Source: Chromatiales bacterium (GTDB taxonomy: Bacteria; Pseudomonadota; Gammaproteobacteria; Poriferisulfidales; Oxydemutatoraceae). From it: a stretch of 48,000 bases of DNA. The stretch spans positions 1 to 48,000 of the forward strand of contig JACONC010000004.1 of the NCBI GenBank assembly GCA_014323925.1. The letters are read 5' to 3'. Every line of letters starts with the position of its first letter. The stretch's first letter is position 1. Made by a program: the position numbers and the translations under genes. Shown one piece after another: positions 18,891 to 28,836 of this stretch. The notes beneath the pieces are model-generated. The model worked only from the letters and a program-made list of their open reading frames with translations, ran no database searches and was not told the DNA's origin.

Positions 18891-19856
18891 TTGGACACTC
18901 AACTAGGTAATTCGGAACTCATTGTTTTGGAGCCTGCCAACCTTTCACGAATCGCAAGCCTTTGCGGTCCTCTGAACGAGCACATCGAGCAACTAGAGCA
19001 GCACTTCGGAGTGTATATCAGCCACCGTGGTAATAAATTTTCGATTCGCGGTGAAGCGCGTTCTAGACAGGTAGCTGCCTATTTATTAAAAAAACTCTAC
19101 GAGAAAGCCGACAAAGAATTAACCGTAAACGATATTCATATGAGTCTGCAACAAAGCGCTATAGCAGATGCCAAGCGTGGCATGGACGAAGAACAGATGG
19201 AGATTAAAACCAAACAAAAGAAAATCAAAGCACAAGGAAAAAACCAACGCTTGTATATGAAAAATATGCATTGCTACGATTTGAATTTAGTCTTCGGCCC
19301 AGCTGGCACTGGTAAAACCTACTTGGCTGTGGCTAAAGCGATTGAGATATTGGAATGTGGTGGAGTAGATAGATTAATACTGGTGAGGCCGGCGGTTGAA
19401 GCAGGAGAGAACCTAGGATTCCTGCCCGGTGATCTAACGCAAAAAATAGATCCTTACTTAAAGCCAGTCTACGATGCTCTGCACGAATTTATAGGCATTG
19501 ATAGAGTCAGTCGTTTTATTGACAATGGTACGATAGAGATTGCACCACTCGCCTACATGCGTGGCCGCTCATTGGCTAATTCCTTTATCATTTTAGATGA
19601 GGCGCAGAACACGACGATTGAACAGATGAAAATGTTTTTAACGCGTATTAGCTTTGGTTCTAAAAGTATAATCGCCGGCGATATAACACAGGTAGATCTA
19701 CCTAAATCACAGATTTCTGGTTTTGTGCATGCATTGCCGTTACTCAAAAATATACCGGGTATAGCGATCAATAGATTGGAAGCCGAAGATATAATCCGCC
19801 ATCCATTGGTGCGCAAGATCATCGACGCATACGATGAGCAAGGGAGGCATCAATGA
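18891..19856 (+). CDS. phoH: PhoH-family ATPase (YbeZ type)
   Basis: A 321-residue protein with an N-terminal KH-like region and a PhoH ATPase core. The P-loop is GPAGTGKT at 136-143, and Walker B is IILDEAQN. The start is a TTG at 18891: an in-frame stop lies three codons upstream, no ATG occurs before residue 84, and AGGAG sits about 13 nt upstream. The role of YbeZ is linked genetically to YbeY in ribosome and RNA metabolism; the precise reaction is not settled. The gene overlaps ybeY by 4 nt, as expected for this pair. Confidence 0.93.
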   Translation: MDTQLGNSELIVLEPANLSRIASLCGPLNEHIEQLEQHFGVYISHRGNKFSIRGEARSRQVAAYLLKKLYEKADKELTVNDIHMSLQQSAIADAKRGMDEEQMEIKTKQKKIKAQGKNQRLYMKNMHCYDLNLVFGPAGTGKTYLAVAKAIEILECGGVDRLILVRPAVEAGENLGFLPGDLTQKIDPYLKPVYDALHEFIGIDRVSRFIDNGTIEIAPLAYMRGRSLANSFIILDEAQNTTIEQMKMFLTRISFGSKSIIAGDITQVDLPKSQISGFVHALPLLKNIPGIAINRLEAEDIIRHPLVRKIIDAYDEQGRHQ

Positions 19857-20329
19857 AACCTCAAGTGCATATACAATTTGCATCTCGTGCTTGCAAGCCG
19901 GACAATATTCCAGATTTAGAGAGTTTTTATCAATGGGCAGCAACAGTATTAGACAAATCTAGCGAAGTCGGGGTGCGCATCGTAGATAACTCAGAAAGCC
20001 GACAGCTTAATCAATATTTTCGGCAGCTAGATCGAGCGACCAATGTACTATCCTTTCCATTTACCACTGAGACCCCTGACCAACCGAATTATCTGGGAGA
20101 TATAGTGATGGCTGCCCCAACCATCGTGCTAGAAGCGCAACAGCAGGATAAACCAGTGCTCTCTCATTGGGCACATTTATTTATACACGCACTGTTGCAT
20201 TTGCAGGGCTACAGTCATAAAACTGAAGCGAGTGCTAGTGTAATGGAAGCGCAGGAAAGTAAAACCATGATAGCTTTGGGGTTCCCTGACCCGTGGTTAT
20301 CTGAACGATATGCAATTGAAAATAGATAA
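19853..20329 (+). CDS. ybeY: Endoribonuclease YbeY
   Basis: A 158-residue protein of the UPF0054 family. The zinc site HX3HX5H is H112, H116 and H122 in HALLHLQGYSH. The preceding NVLSFPF and LGDIV stretches are family signatures. YbeY is a single-strand-specific endoribonuclease acting in 16S rRNA 3' maturation and ribosome quality control. Its ATG overlaps the phoH stop and its own 3' end overlaps corC by 20 nt, consistent with translational coupling. Confidence 0.95.
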   Translation: MKPQVHIQFASRACKPDNIPDLESFYQWAATVLDKSSEVGVRIVDNSESRQLNQYFRQLDRATNVLSFPFTTETPDQPNYLGDIVMAAPTIVLEAQQQDKPVLSHWAHLFIHALLHLQGYSHKTEASASVMEAQESKTMIALGFPDPWLSERYAIENR

Positions 20330-21146
20330 TCGCATGCGTTGGTCAAAGCCATATATTTCATTGCTTAAGAGTCTGCTGTTCAAGAAGTCTACAGATTTGC
20401 CAACCGCACTAGAACTTATAAAGCAGGCTGATGACAATCAGTTACTGAATGCCTATACACTACCTATGATCAAAGGCATCTTTAATGTTAGTAAGATGCA
20501 TGTGCGAGAGGTCATGGTGCCGCGCTCGAAGATGATCTATATATCGTATAAATCTAAGTTGGAGGATATTGTTGATACAGTGATTAGTAGCGGACATTCC
20601 CGTTTTCCAATTATTGAGGATGATCTGGATGATATTAGAGGTATCTTGCTGGCCAAGGATTTATTGTCGGTATTGAAAGACCAACAAGACGATTTACACT
20701 TAGACGATTATATTAGACAACCAGCGCTTATACCGGACAGCAAACGCCTGAATATATTATTGACCGAATTTCGTAAGAATCGGAACCATATGGCTGTAGT
20801 AGTAGATGAATATGGTGGGGTGTGTGGCTTAGTCACTATTGAGGATGTACTGGAACAAATCGTCGGTGATATCAGCGACGAGCACGACATTCAGCACGAA
20901 CACTATATTTATAATCACGGCGATCGCAATTATACAGTGCAAGCATCCACGCCGATAGATTATTTCAATCGCTATTTTACGGTGAAAATTCGTAGCAAAG
21001 AAATAACCATAGGTGGCACAGTGACCGAGCGTCTAGGACATATACCTGGTCAAGACGAGAGCATAGAGATAGAAGGCCTACTGCTTAGAGTAAGCAAAAC
21101 AAATACGCGTCGCGTTGAGATGTTAGAGGTTAAAAAGATCAGTTAA
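20310..21146 (+). CDS. corC: CorC/HlyC-family CBS-domain protein
   Basis: A 278-residue soluble protein with two CBS domains at about 60-190 ([45 protein letters not shown]) and a C-terminal CorC_HlyC transporter-associated domain. It lacks the DUF21 membrane part seen in the CorB-like protein at 29672. Genetic work in Salmonella ties CorC to magnesium and cobalt efflux with CorA. The ATG at 20310 lies within ybeY; an alternative ATG at 20334 would remove eight residues. It precedes lnt by 19 nt, as in many gammaproteobacteria. Confidence 0.93.
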   Translation: MQLKIDNRMRWSKPYISLLKSLLFKKSTDLPTALELIKQADDNQLLNAYTLPMIKGIFNVSKMHVREVMVPRSKMIYISYKSKLEDIVDTVISSGHSRFPIIEDDLDDIRGILLAKDLLSVLKDQQDDLHLDDYIRQPALIPDSKRLNILLTEFRKNRNHMAVVVDEYGGVCGLVTIEDVLEQIVGDISDEHDIQHEHYIYNHGDRNYTVQASTPIDYFNRYFTVKIRSKEITIGGTVTERLGHIPGQDESIEIEGLLLRVSKTNTRRVEMLEVKKIS

Positions 21147-21165
21147 TTTTGCTCATACATACGAT

Positions 21166-22683
21166 GTGATTTCTTCTTTAATCGCCAATCATCATTTTAG
21201 CTATATGCTTAATCTAGTTGCCGGTGGGGCAATGATTTTGGCTTTTGCCCCGTGGTCTTGGTATGCGATTGCCGTTTTGGCACTAGCCTGCGTATTGCAT
21301 AACTGGCTGCAACACAATCCTAGAGTAGCATTTAAGTGCGGAGCGGCATTCGGCTTTAGTTATATGCTCGGAAGTAGCTACTGGATTTATTACAGCCTCC
21401 ACGATTACGGTCAAGCGCCAGTATTTCTTGCAGTATTGGCAACGATAATATTTGCAGCTATTCTATCGTTATTTACCGCCTTGCTGGCAGCAGGGCTTGC
21501 TTGGCTTCGCCGCTATTATTCTAAAGGGTGGTTATATCTAATAATTTTTCCGGCAACATGGGTGTTGATGGAATGGAGCAAGATTACACTAGCGGTTGGA
21601 TTTCCATGGAATTTATTGGGACAAGCCATTGTTGATACACCGTGGCGCGGCATTTTGCCAATTTTGGGAGTGCTAGGCGGTAGTGCCGTTATTGCGCTAT
21701 GTGCGGCCAGCATCGTTTATTTTTTACAGCTACCAGCAACTACTAGAATACTATTCGGTGGTAGCGTTGGATTGCTTTTATCAGCCTCGACAGCATTGCA
21801 GCTGATAGAATGGACGAGTGCGACTCAGTATGCGTTAAAAGCATCAGTGATACAGGCTAATATTCCTCAACAACTGAAGTTTGACAAGCCTTATTTTGAT
21901 AAGTTAATGAACCGTTATGTGGATATGAGCAGAGCGCATATAGACGACGATTTGATTGTCTGGCCAGAGACCGCTATCCCGCTCTATGCTGATATGCTAG
22001 ACAGACAATTGGTCTCTTTACGAGAGCAGTTAAAAGACAAAGCTGTATTGTTGACCGGCATTTTCTACCGAGATAAAGTGCAGGGCAAGCGTTATAATAG
22101 CTTGATGAATGTCAACGACAATCATTTCTATCACAAACAACGATTAGTACCTTTTGGGGAGTATATCCCGATGCGGTCGGTATTTGAGATATTTTCAAAG
22201 TGGATTATAATTCCTATGTCAGATTTACATTCGATGGATATGCGTCCCAATTTGACGATAGGTGACCATAACGCAGGTGTCTCTATCTGCTACGAAGTTG
22301 CTTTTGGCAGTGATGTAGCTGATAGTTTACCCGCCGCTAATTTTCTTGTTAATGTTAGCAACGACTCGTGGTTTGGTGATTCTTTGGCACCGTATCAGAT
22401 GCTACAAATGGCACGGGTACGCTCTGCCGAAAGCGAGCGGTACATGGTACGAGCAACCAATACTGGTATATCTGCGATCATCGATTATCGTGGACGCATT
22501 GTTGCACGCAGTGGATTATTTGAAATGGACTCTATTAGTCACAATATCGCTATTAGAGAAGAGAGCACACCCTATATGCAATGGCGCGACACACCAATAA
22601 TGCTATGGGTTATCGTATCGTTGCTCGTAGCATGGTTCGCCGCACTGCCGGCAACTAAAAAAACTAAGGAACTATCAGAATGA
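21166..22683 (+). CDS. lnt: Apolipoprotein N-acyltransferase
   Basis: A 505-residue inner-membrane enzyme with about six N-terminal helices, a periplasmic nitrilase-like domain and one C-terminal helix. The catalytic residues can be placed as E268 (VWPETAIP), K324 (HKQRLVPFGEY) and C375 (GVSICYE). It adds the third acyl chain to the N-terminal cysteine of lipoproteins, here including LptE and the Lpp-like protein. The start is taken as GTG at 21166; the next in-frame ATG (codon 14) would truncate the first helix only slightly. Its stop overlaps the manC start. Confidence 0.95.
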   Translation: MISSLIANHHFSYMLNLVAGGAMILAFAPWSWYAIAVLALACVLHNWLQHNPRVAFKCGAAFGFSYMLGSSYWIYYSLHDYGQAPVFLAVLATIIFAAILSLFTALLAAGLAWLRRYYSKGWLYLIIFPATWVLMEWSKITLAVGFPWNLLGQAIVDTPWRGILPILGVLGGSAVIALCAASIVYFLQLPATTRILFGGSVGLLLSASTALQLIEWTSATQYALKASVIQANIPQQLKFDKPYFDKLMNRYVDMSRAHIDDDLIVWPETAIPLYADMLDRQLVSLREQLKDKAVLLTGIFYRDKVQGKRYNSLMNVNDNHFYHKQRLVPFGEYIPMRSVFEIFSKWIIIPMSDLHSMDMRPNLTIGDHNAGVSICYEVAFGSDVADSLPAANFLVNVSNDSWFGDSLAPYQMLQMARVRSAESERYMVRATNTGISAIIDYRGRIVARSGLFEMDSISHNIAIREESTPYMQWRDTPIMLWVIVSLLVAWFAALPATKKTKELSE

Positions 22684-24146
22684 AAACAGAATGCATTCCT
22701 GTCATACTAAGTGGAGGGGCGGGTACTCGCCTGTGGCCTTTATCTCGCCGATATTACCCCAAACAGTTTATTCCACTATTCAACGGTAAGGATCTATTCA
22801 CCCAAACTTTAGAGCGAATAATGCCTTTGCAGCCGAAACATATCGTCGTGGTTTGCAACGAAGCACATCGTTTCATGGTGATGGATCGCTTGCGCTCTAT
22901 GAAATTAGAGAACTGTACGATAATTGCCGAACCCGAATCGCGTAATACTGCACCGGCTATTGCGTTGGCGAGCTTTTGGATACAAAGACAATTTCAAAAT
23001 ACAGCTATGCTGATACTACCTTCGGATCATTATATGGAAGGCAATAAATTCGCTGGCTGTATTGACGACACATTAATCCGTGCTACGGAAAATTATTTTA
23101 TAGCTTTCGGCATTAAAGCTATACGATCAGAGACCGGCTACGGCTATATAAAAATCAAACAGAGCGAGATATCGACAGACGAGCAGGAACTACAAACCAA
23201 TGTGCGGCTTAAAGCAGTTGATAAATTTGTTGAGAAACCAGCTCAAGAAACTGCCGAAGAATATATTAAAACAGGGCTACACTATTGGAATAGCGGCATT
23301 TTTGTTTTTACTCCAAAACATTATTTAGCGGCACTAAGAGAGCATCAATCGCAGATCTACGATGCGTGCGAGAGGGCAGCAGCCGAGAGCGAGACCGGGA
23401 TAATCGAAGGATATAATATTATCAACCCTGCAGCTCAATATTTTAAGCAAAGTCCAGATATATCTATAGATTATGCAATAATGGAGTGCGTTAAAAATAT
23501 TTGTCTATGTCCTATAGACATTCATTGGTCTGACTTAGGTTCATGGCAGGCATTATCGGAGACTCAAAATAGCGATGCCAATGGCAATCGATTGAGCGGT
23601 GAAGGTAACATAGTCGTTCAAGATTGCAAAGATAATATAGTTTATGCAGATAATAAACTCGTCGTCTGCCTAGGAATTGATAACCATCTCGTCGCCGAAA
23701 CCAAAGATGCGCTACTCATAGCCGATCGCTCGCGTGGCCAAGAAGTCAAACAAATAGTCGATACACTCAGAATGGAAGGCTATAGTGAAAGCGATTTACA
23801 CACCAAAGTATATCGCCCATGGGGGTCTTATGAATCGATAGATATAGGAGAAAACTTCCAAGTCAAGCGGATTATTGTAAATCCAGGACAACAGCTATCA
23901 CTGCAAAGCCATAAAAAGAGGGCTGAGCACTGGGTGGTTGTAAAAGGTTGTGCCGTAGTAACTCTGAACGCACAAATACTCAATTTACAAGTCAATCAAT
24001 CGGTCTATATCCCTATAGGAGCAAAACATAGATTAGAGAATCAGGCAACCGAACCTCTGCATTTGATAGAAGTGCAGTGTGGTGAATACTTAGGCGAAGA
24101 TGATATTGAGCGTTATGAAGATAACTACGGACGCGTCAATGAATGA
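22680..24146 (+). CDS. manC: Mannose-1-phosphate guanylyltransferase / mannose-6-phosphate isomerase
   Basis: A 488-residue type II bifunctional enzyme (ManC/AlgA/XanB family). The N-terminal pyrophosphorylase signature [19 protein letters not shown] spans 12-30. NSGIFVF, the FVEKP motif and the SIDYAIME stretch complete the nucleotidyltransferase. The C-terminal cupin isomerase domain contains [16 protein letters not shown] and [10 protein letters not shown]. It makes GDP-mannose for surface polysaccharide. It is inserted between lnt and leuS, overlapping both by 4-8 nt, an unusual placement that implies co-transcription with housekeeping genes. Confidence 0.95.
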   Translation: MKTECIPVILSGGAGTRLWPLSRRYYPKQFIPLFNGKDLFTQTLERIMPLQPKHIVVVCNEAHRFMVMDRLRSMKLENCTIIAEPESRNTAPAIALASFWIQRQFQNTAMLILPSDHYMEGNKFAGCIDDTLIRATENYFIAFGIKAIRSETGYGYIKIKQSEISTDEQELQTNVRLKAVDKFVEKPAQETAEEYIKTGLHYWNSGIFVFTPKHYLAALREHQSQIYDACERAAAESETGIIEGYNIINPAAQYFKQSPDISIDYAIMECVKNICLCPIDIHWSDLGSWQALSETQNSDANGNRLSGEGNIVVQDCKDNIVYADNKLVVCLGIDNHLVAETKDALLIADRSRGQEVKQIVDTLRMEGYSESDLHTKVYRPWGSYESIDIGENFQVKRIIVNPGQQLSLQSHKKRAEHWVVVKGCAVVTLNAQILNLQVNQSVYIPIGAKHRLENQATEPLHLIEVQCGEYLGEDDIERYEDNYGRVNE

Positions 24147-26661
24147 CATAGAAGACTACGATGCGCATAAATTAGAAGTAGAAGTCCAAAAATTCTGGGA
24201 CGAAAATCACTACTTCAATGTTAAAGCAGATCCTCAACGAGAAAAATTCTATTGCTTAGCGATGTTCCCTTATCCGAGTGGTAGCTTGCACATGGGACAT
24301 ATTAGAAATTACACCATCGCCGATACAATTAGCCGCTATCAACGCATGCTTGGTAAAAATGTCTTGCAGCCTATGGGTTGGGATGCGTTTGGCTTACCCG
24401 CTGAAAATGCTGCCAGAAAAAACAAGACTTCGCCGGCTGATTGGACGCATAACAATATCATCCACATGCGAGCGCAGTTAAAGCGACTCGGTTTGGCGTA
24501 TGACTGGAATAGGGAGTTGGCAACTTGTGACCCAAGTTATTACCGCTGGGAACAGTGGTTGTTTGGTAAGTTATTAGAAAAAGGCATCGCTTATCGTAAA
24601 GAAGGGTGGGTCAATTGGGATCCGATAGATCAAACAGTATTGGCAAACGAACAAGTCGTAGATGGCAAAGGATGGCGATCAGGTGCACCCATAGAGCGTA
24701 AAAAAATCTCTCAGTGGTATTTGAAAATTAGCGATTATGCTGAACAACTACTCACTGGTTTAGATGCGCTTGGTGATTGGCCTGAGCAAGTTAAGCAAAT
24801 GCAGCGCAACTGGATCGGCCGTTCTCGTGGTATCAATATCCAATTCGATCTAGCTGATTATCGGGGTAGCTTAGATGTTTTCACCACTCGCCCGGACACT
24901 TTGATGGGAGTCAGTTATCTGGCAATCGCAGCAGAACATCCGATGGCATTGCAAGCAGCAAAACGCTCACCGATGCTCGCTGAATTGATAGAAAAATGCC
25001 ATCGTAGACCGACTACTGAATCAACTGCTATGACTTATGACAAGATAGGAATAGATACTGGTTTGCGAGCAATACACCCGATTAGCGGAGAATCTTTGCC
25101 GGTCTGGTGTGCCAATTTTGTTTTGATTGAATACGGTAGCGGAGCTATTATGTCAGTGCCAGCACACGACCAGCGTGACTGGGAGTTTGCAAAAACTTAT
25201 CAGTTACCTATACGCCAGGTCATTAAGCCGAGTAATGGTGATAGTGTTTGCTTAGCAGAGAAAGCTTTTACCGAACATGGTATTTTATGCAATTCTGGAA
25301 AGTACGACGGTATGCGTTACCAGCAGGCTTTTGATGCAATATTATTAGACTTAAAAGCAATAGGCAAAGGACGAGAAACGATACAATACCGGCTTAAGGA
25401 TTGGGGAGTATCGCGACAAAGATATTGGGGAGTACCCATACCAGTTGTATACGAAAAGAACGAGTATCGTGCAGTCAACGACGATGATTTGCCAGTCATA
25501 TTACCGTCGGCAACTGTAAGAGACAGTGCGTCATTAACTGAGACCGAAGGGTTTTTCAAAAATGACACGGCTTCAAACACGCAGCAATCTAACATAGATA
25601 TATCACCATTATCGCAAAGAGCAGATTTTTATAGAGTGACCGACACCTGCCAGCGCGAGGTGGATACTTTTGATACTTTTGTTGAATCTAGCTGGTACTA
25701 TGCACGGTTTACTTGTCCGCATAATGACACTGCGATGTTGGATGAAGAAACAGCTTACTGGATGCCAGTAGATCAATATGTGGGTGGCATAGAACATGCC
25801 ATATTGCATTTGCTATACGCACGCTTTTTCTATCGTTTGATGCGAGACTTAGGGTTACTGGATAAGCTGCCTGATAATTTTAAGAATGAACCATTTAAGC
25901 GTTTATTGACACAAGGTATGGTATTAAAAGGGGGGATGAAAATGTCTAAATCAAAAGGCAATACCGTAGACCCGAATGATCTGATTGATAAATACGGCGC
26001 CGACACCGTACGTTTATTTATTATGTTCGCAGCACCACCTACAAAATCTTTGGAGTGGTCAGACTCTGGTGTTGAGGGTGCGCATAGATTTCTGAAACGT
26101 CTGTGGCGACAGATTAATGTCCATATACGAGCGCAACCTACTGAAAACATTGTGCCGAGAAATACCGAATTTTACAGCATGCAACATCTTATCCATAAGA
26201 CCATTGCTAAAGTCAGCGATGATTACGACAGACGCCAATCTTTTAATACTGCGATTGCTGCAAATATGGAACTCAGCAATGCTCTGGATAAGTTTGATAG
26301 TCAATCTGCCGATGCATATCAATTAAAGCGAGAAGGCTACGAAGCGATCGTTAAAATGCTGTCGCCGATTGCGCCGCATATTATGCATCATTTATGGCAA
26401 CATTTAGGGCACGACACACCTTTGATAGATTGTCCGTGGCCGCACTATCAGACCGAATTTTTACAAGCCGATAGGTGTGATGTCATCGTGCAAATCAACG
26501 GTAAGTTAAGAGCTAGATTGAATGTTGTGCGAGGTACTGATGAAGCAAGCATAAAGGAATTGGCCTTATCTGATAATAAAATTCGTAAATACATGAACGG
26601 CGTGACACCCAGCAAAGTTATCTATGTCAAAGATAAAATCATCAATTTTGTATGTCAGTGA
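24139..26661 (+). CDS. leuS: Leucyl-tRNA synthetase
   Basis: An 840-residue class I synthetase. The HIGH-type motif is HMGH at 51-54 after PYPSGSL, and KMSKS is at 601-605. The editing domain (CP1) is present, with TTRPDTLMG and the conserved [16 protein letters not shown] stretch. The C-terminal anticodon-binding domain and the family tail are intact. The ATG at 24139 was chosen because homologues start about this far before KFW; upstream in-frame starts at 24100 (TTG) and 24115 (ATG) lie deeper in manC. It attaches leucine to tRNA-Leu and proof-reads mischarged products. Confidence 0.97.
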   Translation: MNDIEDYDAHKLEVEVQKFWDENHYFNVKADPQREKFYCLAMFPYPSGSLHMGHIRNYTIADTISRYQRMLGKNVLQPMGWDAFGLPAENAARKNKTSPADWTHNNIIHMRAQLKRLGLAYDWNRELATCDPSYYRWEQWLFGKLLEKGIAYRKEGWVNWDPIDQTVLANEQVVDGKGWRSGAPIERKKISQWYLKISDYAEQLLTGLDALGDWPEQVKQMQRNWIGRSRGINIQFDLADYRGSLDVFTTRPDTLMGVSYLAIAAEHPMALQAAKRSPMLAELIEKCHRRPTTESTAMTYDKIGIDTGLRAIHPISGESLPVWCANFVLIEYGSGAIMSVPAHDQRDWEFAKTYQLPIRQVIKPSNGDSVCLAEKAFTEHGILCNSGKYDGMRYQQAFDAILLDLKAIGKGRETIQYRLKDWGVSRQRYWGVPIPVVYEKNEYRAVNDDDLPVILPSATVRDSASLTETEGFFKNDTASNTQQSNIDISPLSQRADFYRVTDTCQREVDTFDTFVESSWYYARFTCPHNDTAMLDEETAYWMPVDQYVGGIEHAILHLLYARFFYRLMRDLGLLDKLPDNFKNEPFKRLLTQGMVLKGGMKMSKSKGNTVDPNDLIDKYGADTVRLFIMFAAPPTKSLEWSDSGVEGAHRFLKRLWRQINVHIRAQPTENIVPRNTEFYSMQHLIHKTIAKVSDDYDRRQSFNTAIAANMELSNALDKFDSQSADAYQLKREGYEAIVKMLSPIAPHIMHHLWQHLGHDTPLIDCPWPHYQTEFLQADRCDVIVQINGKLRARLNVVRGTDEASIKELALSDNKIRKYMNGVTPSKVIYVKDKIINFVCQ

Positions 26662-27175
26662 TATCAACCGTAGTTGGTGTTTTGCAACGATAGTATTACT
26701 ATCTATTGTTACAACCATCGCTGGATGCGGTTATCGCCTAAGCGGCATTAGCGATGACGAACAATTGTTTTCTCCTTTGATGAAGACTATATCCATTGAA
26801 GGTATACCCAGATACGATGCATTTAACATACAGCTCAAGAATGATGCATCTTTATACCGTATCAGCGTGACGACCGCGGAATCTGCAACCACCAGAATCA
26901 TCGTCAAAAACAAAGATATAAAGCAATATGCGATCATCATCGGCGATGATGCTAAGGTACGGGAATATTTATTAACTGCTAAGCTAGATTTTTCGGTCAT
27001 TGTAGACGGCAATGAATATGCGGCGCAATCGATACAATCTGAGGCGACTTATACCTATTATCCGCAGCATGTGTCTATTAGCTTAAATGAAAAGAAACGG
27101 GCCTTAGCTTTTCTTAATAAAGATCTGAGTACAAAATTAATTAACCAACTGCGCTCATTGACTAACCGTATTTAG
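26624..27175 (+). CDS. lptE: LPS-assembly lipoprotein LptE
   Basis: A 183-residue lipoprotein. A signal peptide precedes the lipobox IAGC, followed by GYRLSG, which is characteristic of LptE/RlpB just after the lipidated cysteine. It plugs and stabilises the LptD barrel that inserts LPS in the outer membrane. The ATG lies 38 nt inside leuS; a TTG at 26648 would also leave a signal peptide. leuS-lptE is a conserved pair. holA usually follows in gammaproteobacteria but is absent here, where a convergent glycosyltransferase gene lies 9 nt away. Confidence 0.88.
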   Translation: MSKIKSSILYVSDINRSWCFATIVLLSIVTTIAGCGYRLSGISDDEQLFSPLMKTISIEGIPRYDAFNIQLKNDASLYRISVTTAESATTRIIVKNKDIKQYAIIIGDDAKVREYLLTAKLDFSVIVDGNEYAAQSIQSEATYTYYPQHVSISLNEKKRALAFLNKDLSTKLINQLRSLTNRI

Positions 27176-27184
27176 ATTTTAGCA

Positions 27185-28273
27185 TCATAGCTTTATAGAA
27201 GAACTTTTTAAGAAATTGTAAGTTGCCGATACACACGGTGGGCTCACTAAATACTGTTGCACTTGCTTATTTTTTAGTTGCTCAGGTATTTGATCCAGTG
27301 CCAATTTGTTTTCAGCTAGAGCTTCTTGTTTCCATTTAACGGCTGCAGACTGCCTTACTAGATAAGCAGTGGATGAAAGACAAGGATGCGCAGGGCGCGC
27401 GATGTTAAAATTATCGTCTGCATATATATGAGAATTCTTTTCGGTTGCTACACCCAGCTTAATAGCAGTGTATACATTTAATAGATTATAACTTGTCTCC
27501 ATTTCTACTATCTTCGGCGAGCGATGATAAGATTGCCTAGTCGCTTTCATAGTCAAAAATCTAATAGTCTCTACGATGAGTAGAAAAATGGTTTTTATGG
27601 TGAGCTTTCGATACTGAAGTTGGTAGGTGTCTAGTATTCTTAGTATCTTTTTTGAATGATTCAATTGCAGCTGATCATCAAACCCATAGAATGCAATAGC
27701 GCGCTGCATGTTATTTTTATTTACTCTAGTGCAGCTTCTGATCAAACATCGCAATAGAACTAGCACAAACGAGTAAAAATTACCGCGCAAGTCCCAGCGG
27801 AAGTTACAGCAGAAAACATACATATCTAAAATTTCACGTATATATCGAACAGAGGGTTGATGCGCCAGCTGGAGGATATCCCACGATAGTTCGGAGGCGA
27901 CTTTCAGTACGATAGGAAAAGTCGGCAGCAAAATAGCATCATCTTCTAATACGCACACTTCGGAATGGTTGTTCTTAATCATCAAATTATAAATTTTTAT
28001 ATGGCTCAATGTGACAGCTAATTGGCCTTTGGTCCTGCCGATTTTAGAATCAGCTCTGGCATAGTTACTTTCCAGTATCGTCTGATCAATCTCTAATGAC
28101 TTGGCGAGCTGAGAACGATACGCCTTAGAATCTAAATGATGTTTATCAATCGCTTCAACAAATTGATATTGCAGCCCGAAAGAATGTAGCTTCTGAAACT
28201 GCCTTCTGATATGTATCTGACGCTCAGGCGTACGGCTCAAGCTAATGACATAAATAGGAATTTGCTCTTTCAT
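27185..28273 (-). CDS. GT25-family glycosyltransferase (LPS biosynthesis type)
   Basis: A 362-residue protein. The N-terminal PIYVISLSRTPERQIHI and the stretch LAVTLSHIKIYNLMI followed by VCVLEDDAIL match the GT25 family. The acidic EDD at 110-112 probably binds the metal-nucleotide donor. AYLVRQSAAVKW near the C-terminal part is also typical. The central ~150 residues (about 150-270) are long, basic and poorly conserved. The ATG at 28273 was preferred to the adjacent TTG at 28276. It is convergent with lptE and is expressed from a promoter within a tandem-repeat region. It may modify LPS; the sugar is unknown. Confidence 0.85.
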   Translation of the reverse strand: MKEQIPIYVISLSRTPERQIHIRRQFQKLHSFGLQYQFVEAIDKHHLDSKAYRSQLAKSLEIDQTILESNYARADSKIGRTKGQLAVTLSHIKIYNLMIKNNHSEVCVLEDDAILLPTFPIVLKVASELSWDILQLAHQPSVRYIREILDMYVFCCNFRWDLRGNFYSFVLVLLRCLIRSCTRVNKNNMQRAIAFYGFDDQLQLNHSKKILRILDTYQLQYRKLTIKTIFLLIVETIRFLTMKATRQSYHRSPKIVEMETSYNLLNVYTAIKLGVATEKNSHIYADDNFNIARPAHPCLSSTAYLVRQSAAVKWKQEALAENKLALDQIPEQLKNKQVQQYLVSPPCVSATYNFLKSSSIKL

Positions 28274-28286
28274 CAATTATTCGCAT

Positions 28287-28315
28287 AATATATATTATGT
28301 TAAATCATAAATCAA
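28287..28315 (-). promoter_or_regulatory. Predicted sigma-70 promoter of the GT25 gene with a palindrome in its spacer
   Basis: On the minus strand, TTGATT (complement of 28310-28315) and TATATT (28287-28292) are separated by exactly 17 nt. The spacer coincides with a palindrome (TTATG, 6 nt, CATAA at 28295-28310), the first of four repeated palindromes upstream. The expected start is near 28280, giving a leader of only about 7 nt and no Shine-Dalgarno sequence, so translation may be nearly leaderless. Binding of a protein to the palindrome would block this promoter. Confidence 0.55.
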
Positions 28316-28510
28316 TAGGTAATTTAGCACACGCACACCTAGAAATTTATGTTAAATCATAAATCGATAGGTAATTTAGCACACGCACACCTAGAAATTT
28401 ATGTTAAGTCATAAATTGGTCGGTAATTTGGCATACGCACACTTCTAGAAATTTATGTTAAATCATAAATTAGTCGGTAATTCGGTAATTGGCATACGCA
28501 ACCTAGAAAT
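28297..28510. repeat. Four tandem 52-56 bp repeats, each with a palindrome
   Basis: Units start at 28297, 28349, 28401 and 28455, with lengths 52, 52, 54 and about 56 bp. The conserved core ATTTATG, six bases, CATAAAT is a perfect 7-bp inverted repeat in units 2-4 (28345-28364, 28397-28416, 28451-28470) and a 5-bp version in unit 1. Between cores lies a shared GGTAATTTxGCAxACGCA block. Palindrome centres are 52, 52 and 54 bp apart, close to five helical turns. There is no unique spacer, so it is not CRISPR. It looks like an operator or iteron array. Confidence 0.85.
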
Positions 28511-28836
28511 ACCGTAGCCGTCCGATTGAATACTCGCCCTAAAGTGCCGCAGCTGCTACCTTCTATAACTACATACACGCACTACTTAGTTTAGATAGGA
28601 TCCTGTTCTACTGAGTTCTAGGTATTTGGCATTATACAACATGCTAGGTACTTAAAAACTCTATAGGCAAAAACTCTATAGGTAAAAACCCTATAAGCAA
28701 AAACCTTATAAGCATAGAGGTAGAAATTTTTCATGGCGTGTTTTAGCGTGCTTATATTCGAGAAAATTATGCATACTTGCCTATTGGTCTATAATTAGCT
28801 TATGATAATCACGATATCGTAATATCTAAATAGATA
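28511..28836. other. Non-coding divergent intergenic region upstream of ypjD
   Basis: No credible ORF, tRNA or rRNA was found here. It holds the 15-bp repeats, a TATAAT at 28790-28795 with no good -35 partner, and a perfect 10-bp palindrome (ACGATATCGT) at 28811-28820, 16 nt before the ypjD ATG. ypjD has no clear ribosome-binding site. Confidence 0.5.
28654..28713. repeat. Four tandem 15-bp repeats
   Basis: Units at 28654-28668, 28669-28683, 28684-28698 and 28699-28713 follow aaaaacyytatarg(c/t). Units 1-2 differ from each other only at the last base, and units 3-4 differ by one base. Four head-to-tail copies with A-tracts every 15 bp could be a slippage product or a protein-binding array. 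It is distinct in sequence from the 52-bp array nearby. Confidence 0.85.

Noticed and set aside
28297-28510. CRISPR array
   Set aside because: Repeats are directly tandem, with similar sequence throughout each unit, so no unique spacers exist, and no cas genes are present.
28511-28653. tRNA or small RNA gene
   Set aside because: No cloverleaf or conserved tRNA loop sequence could be found, and no promoter-terminator pair brackets it.
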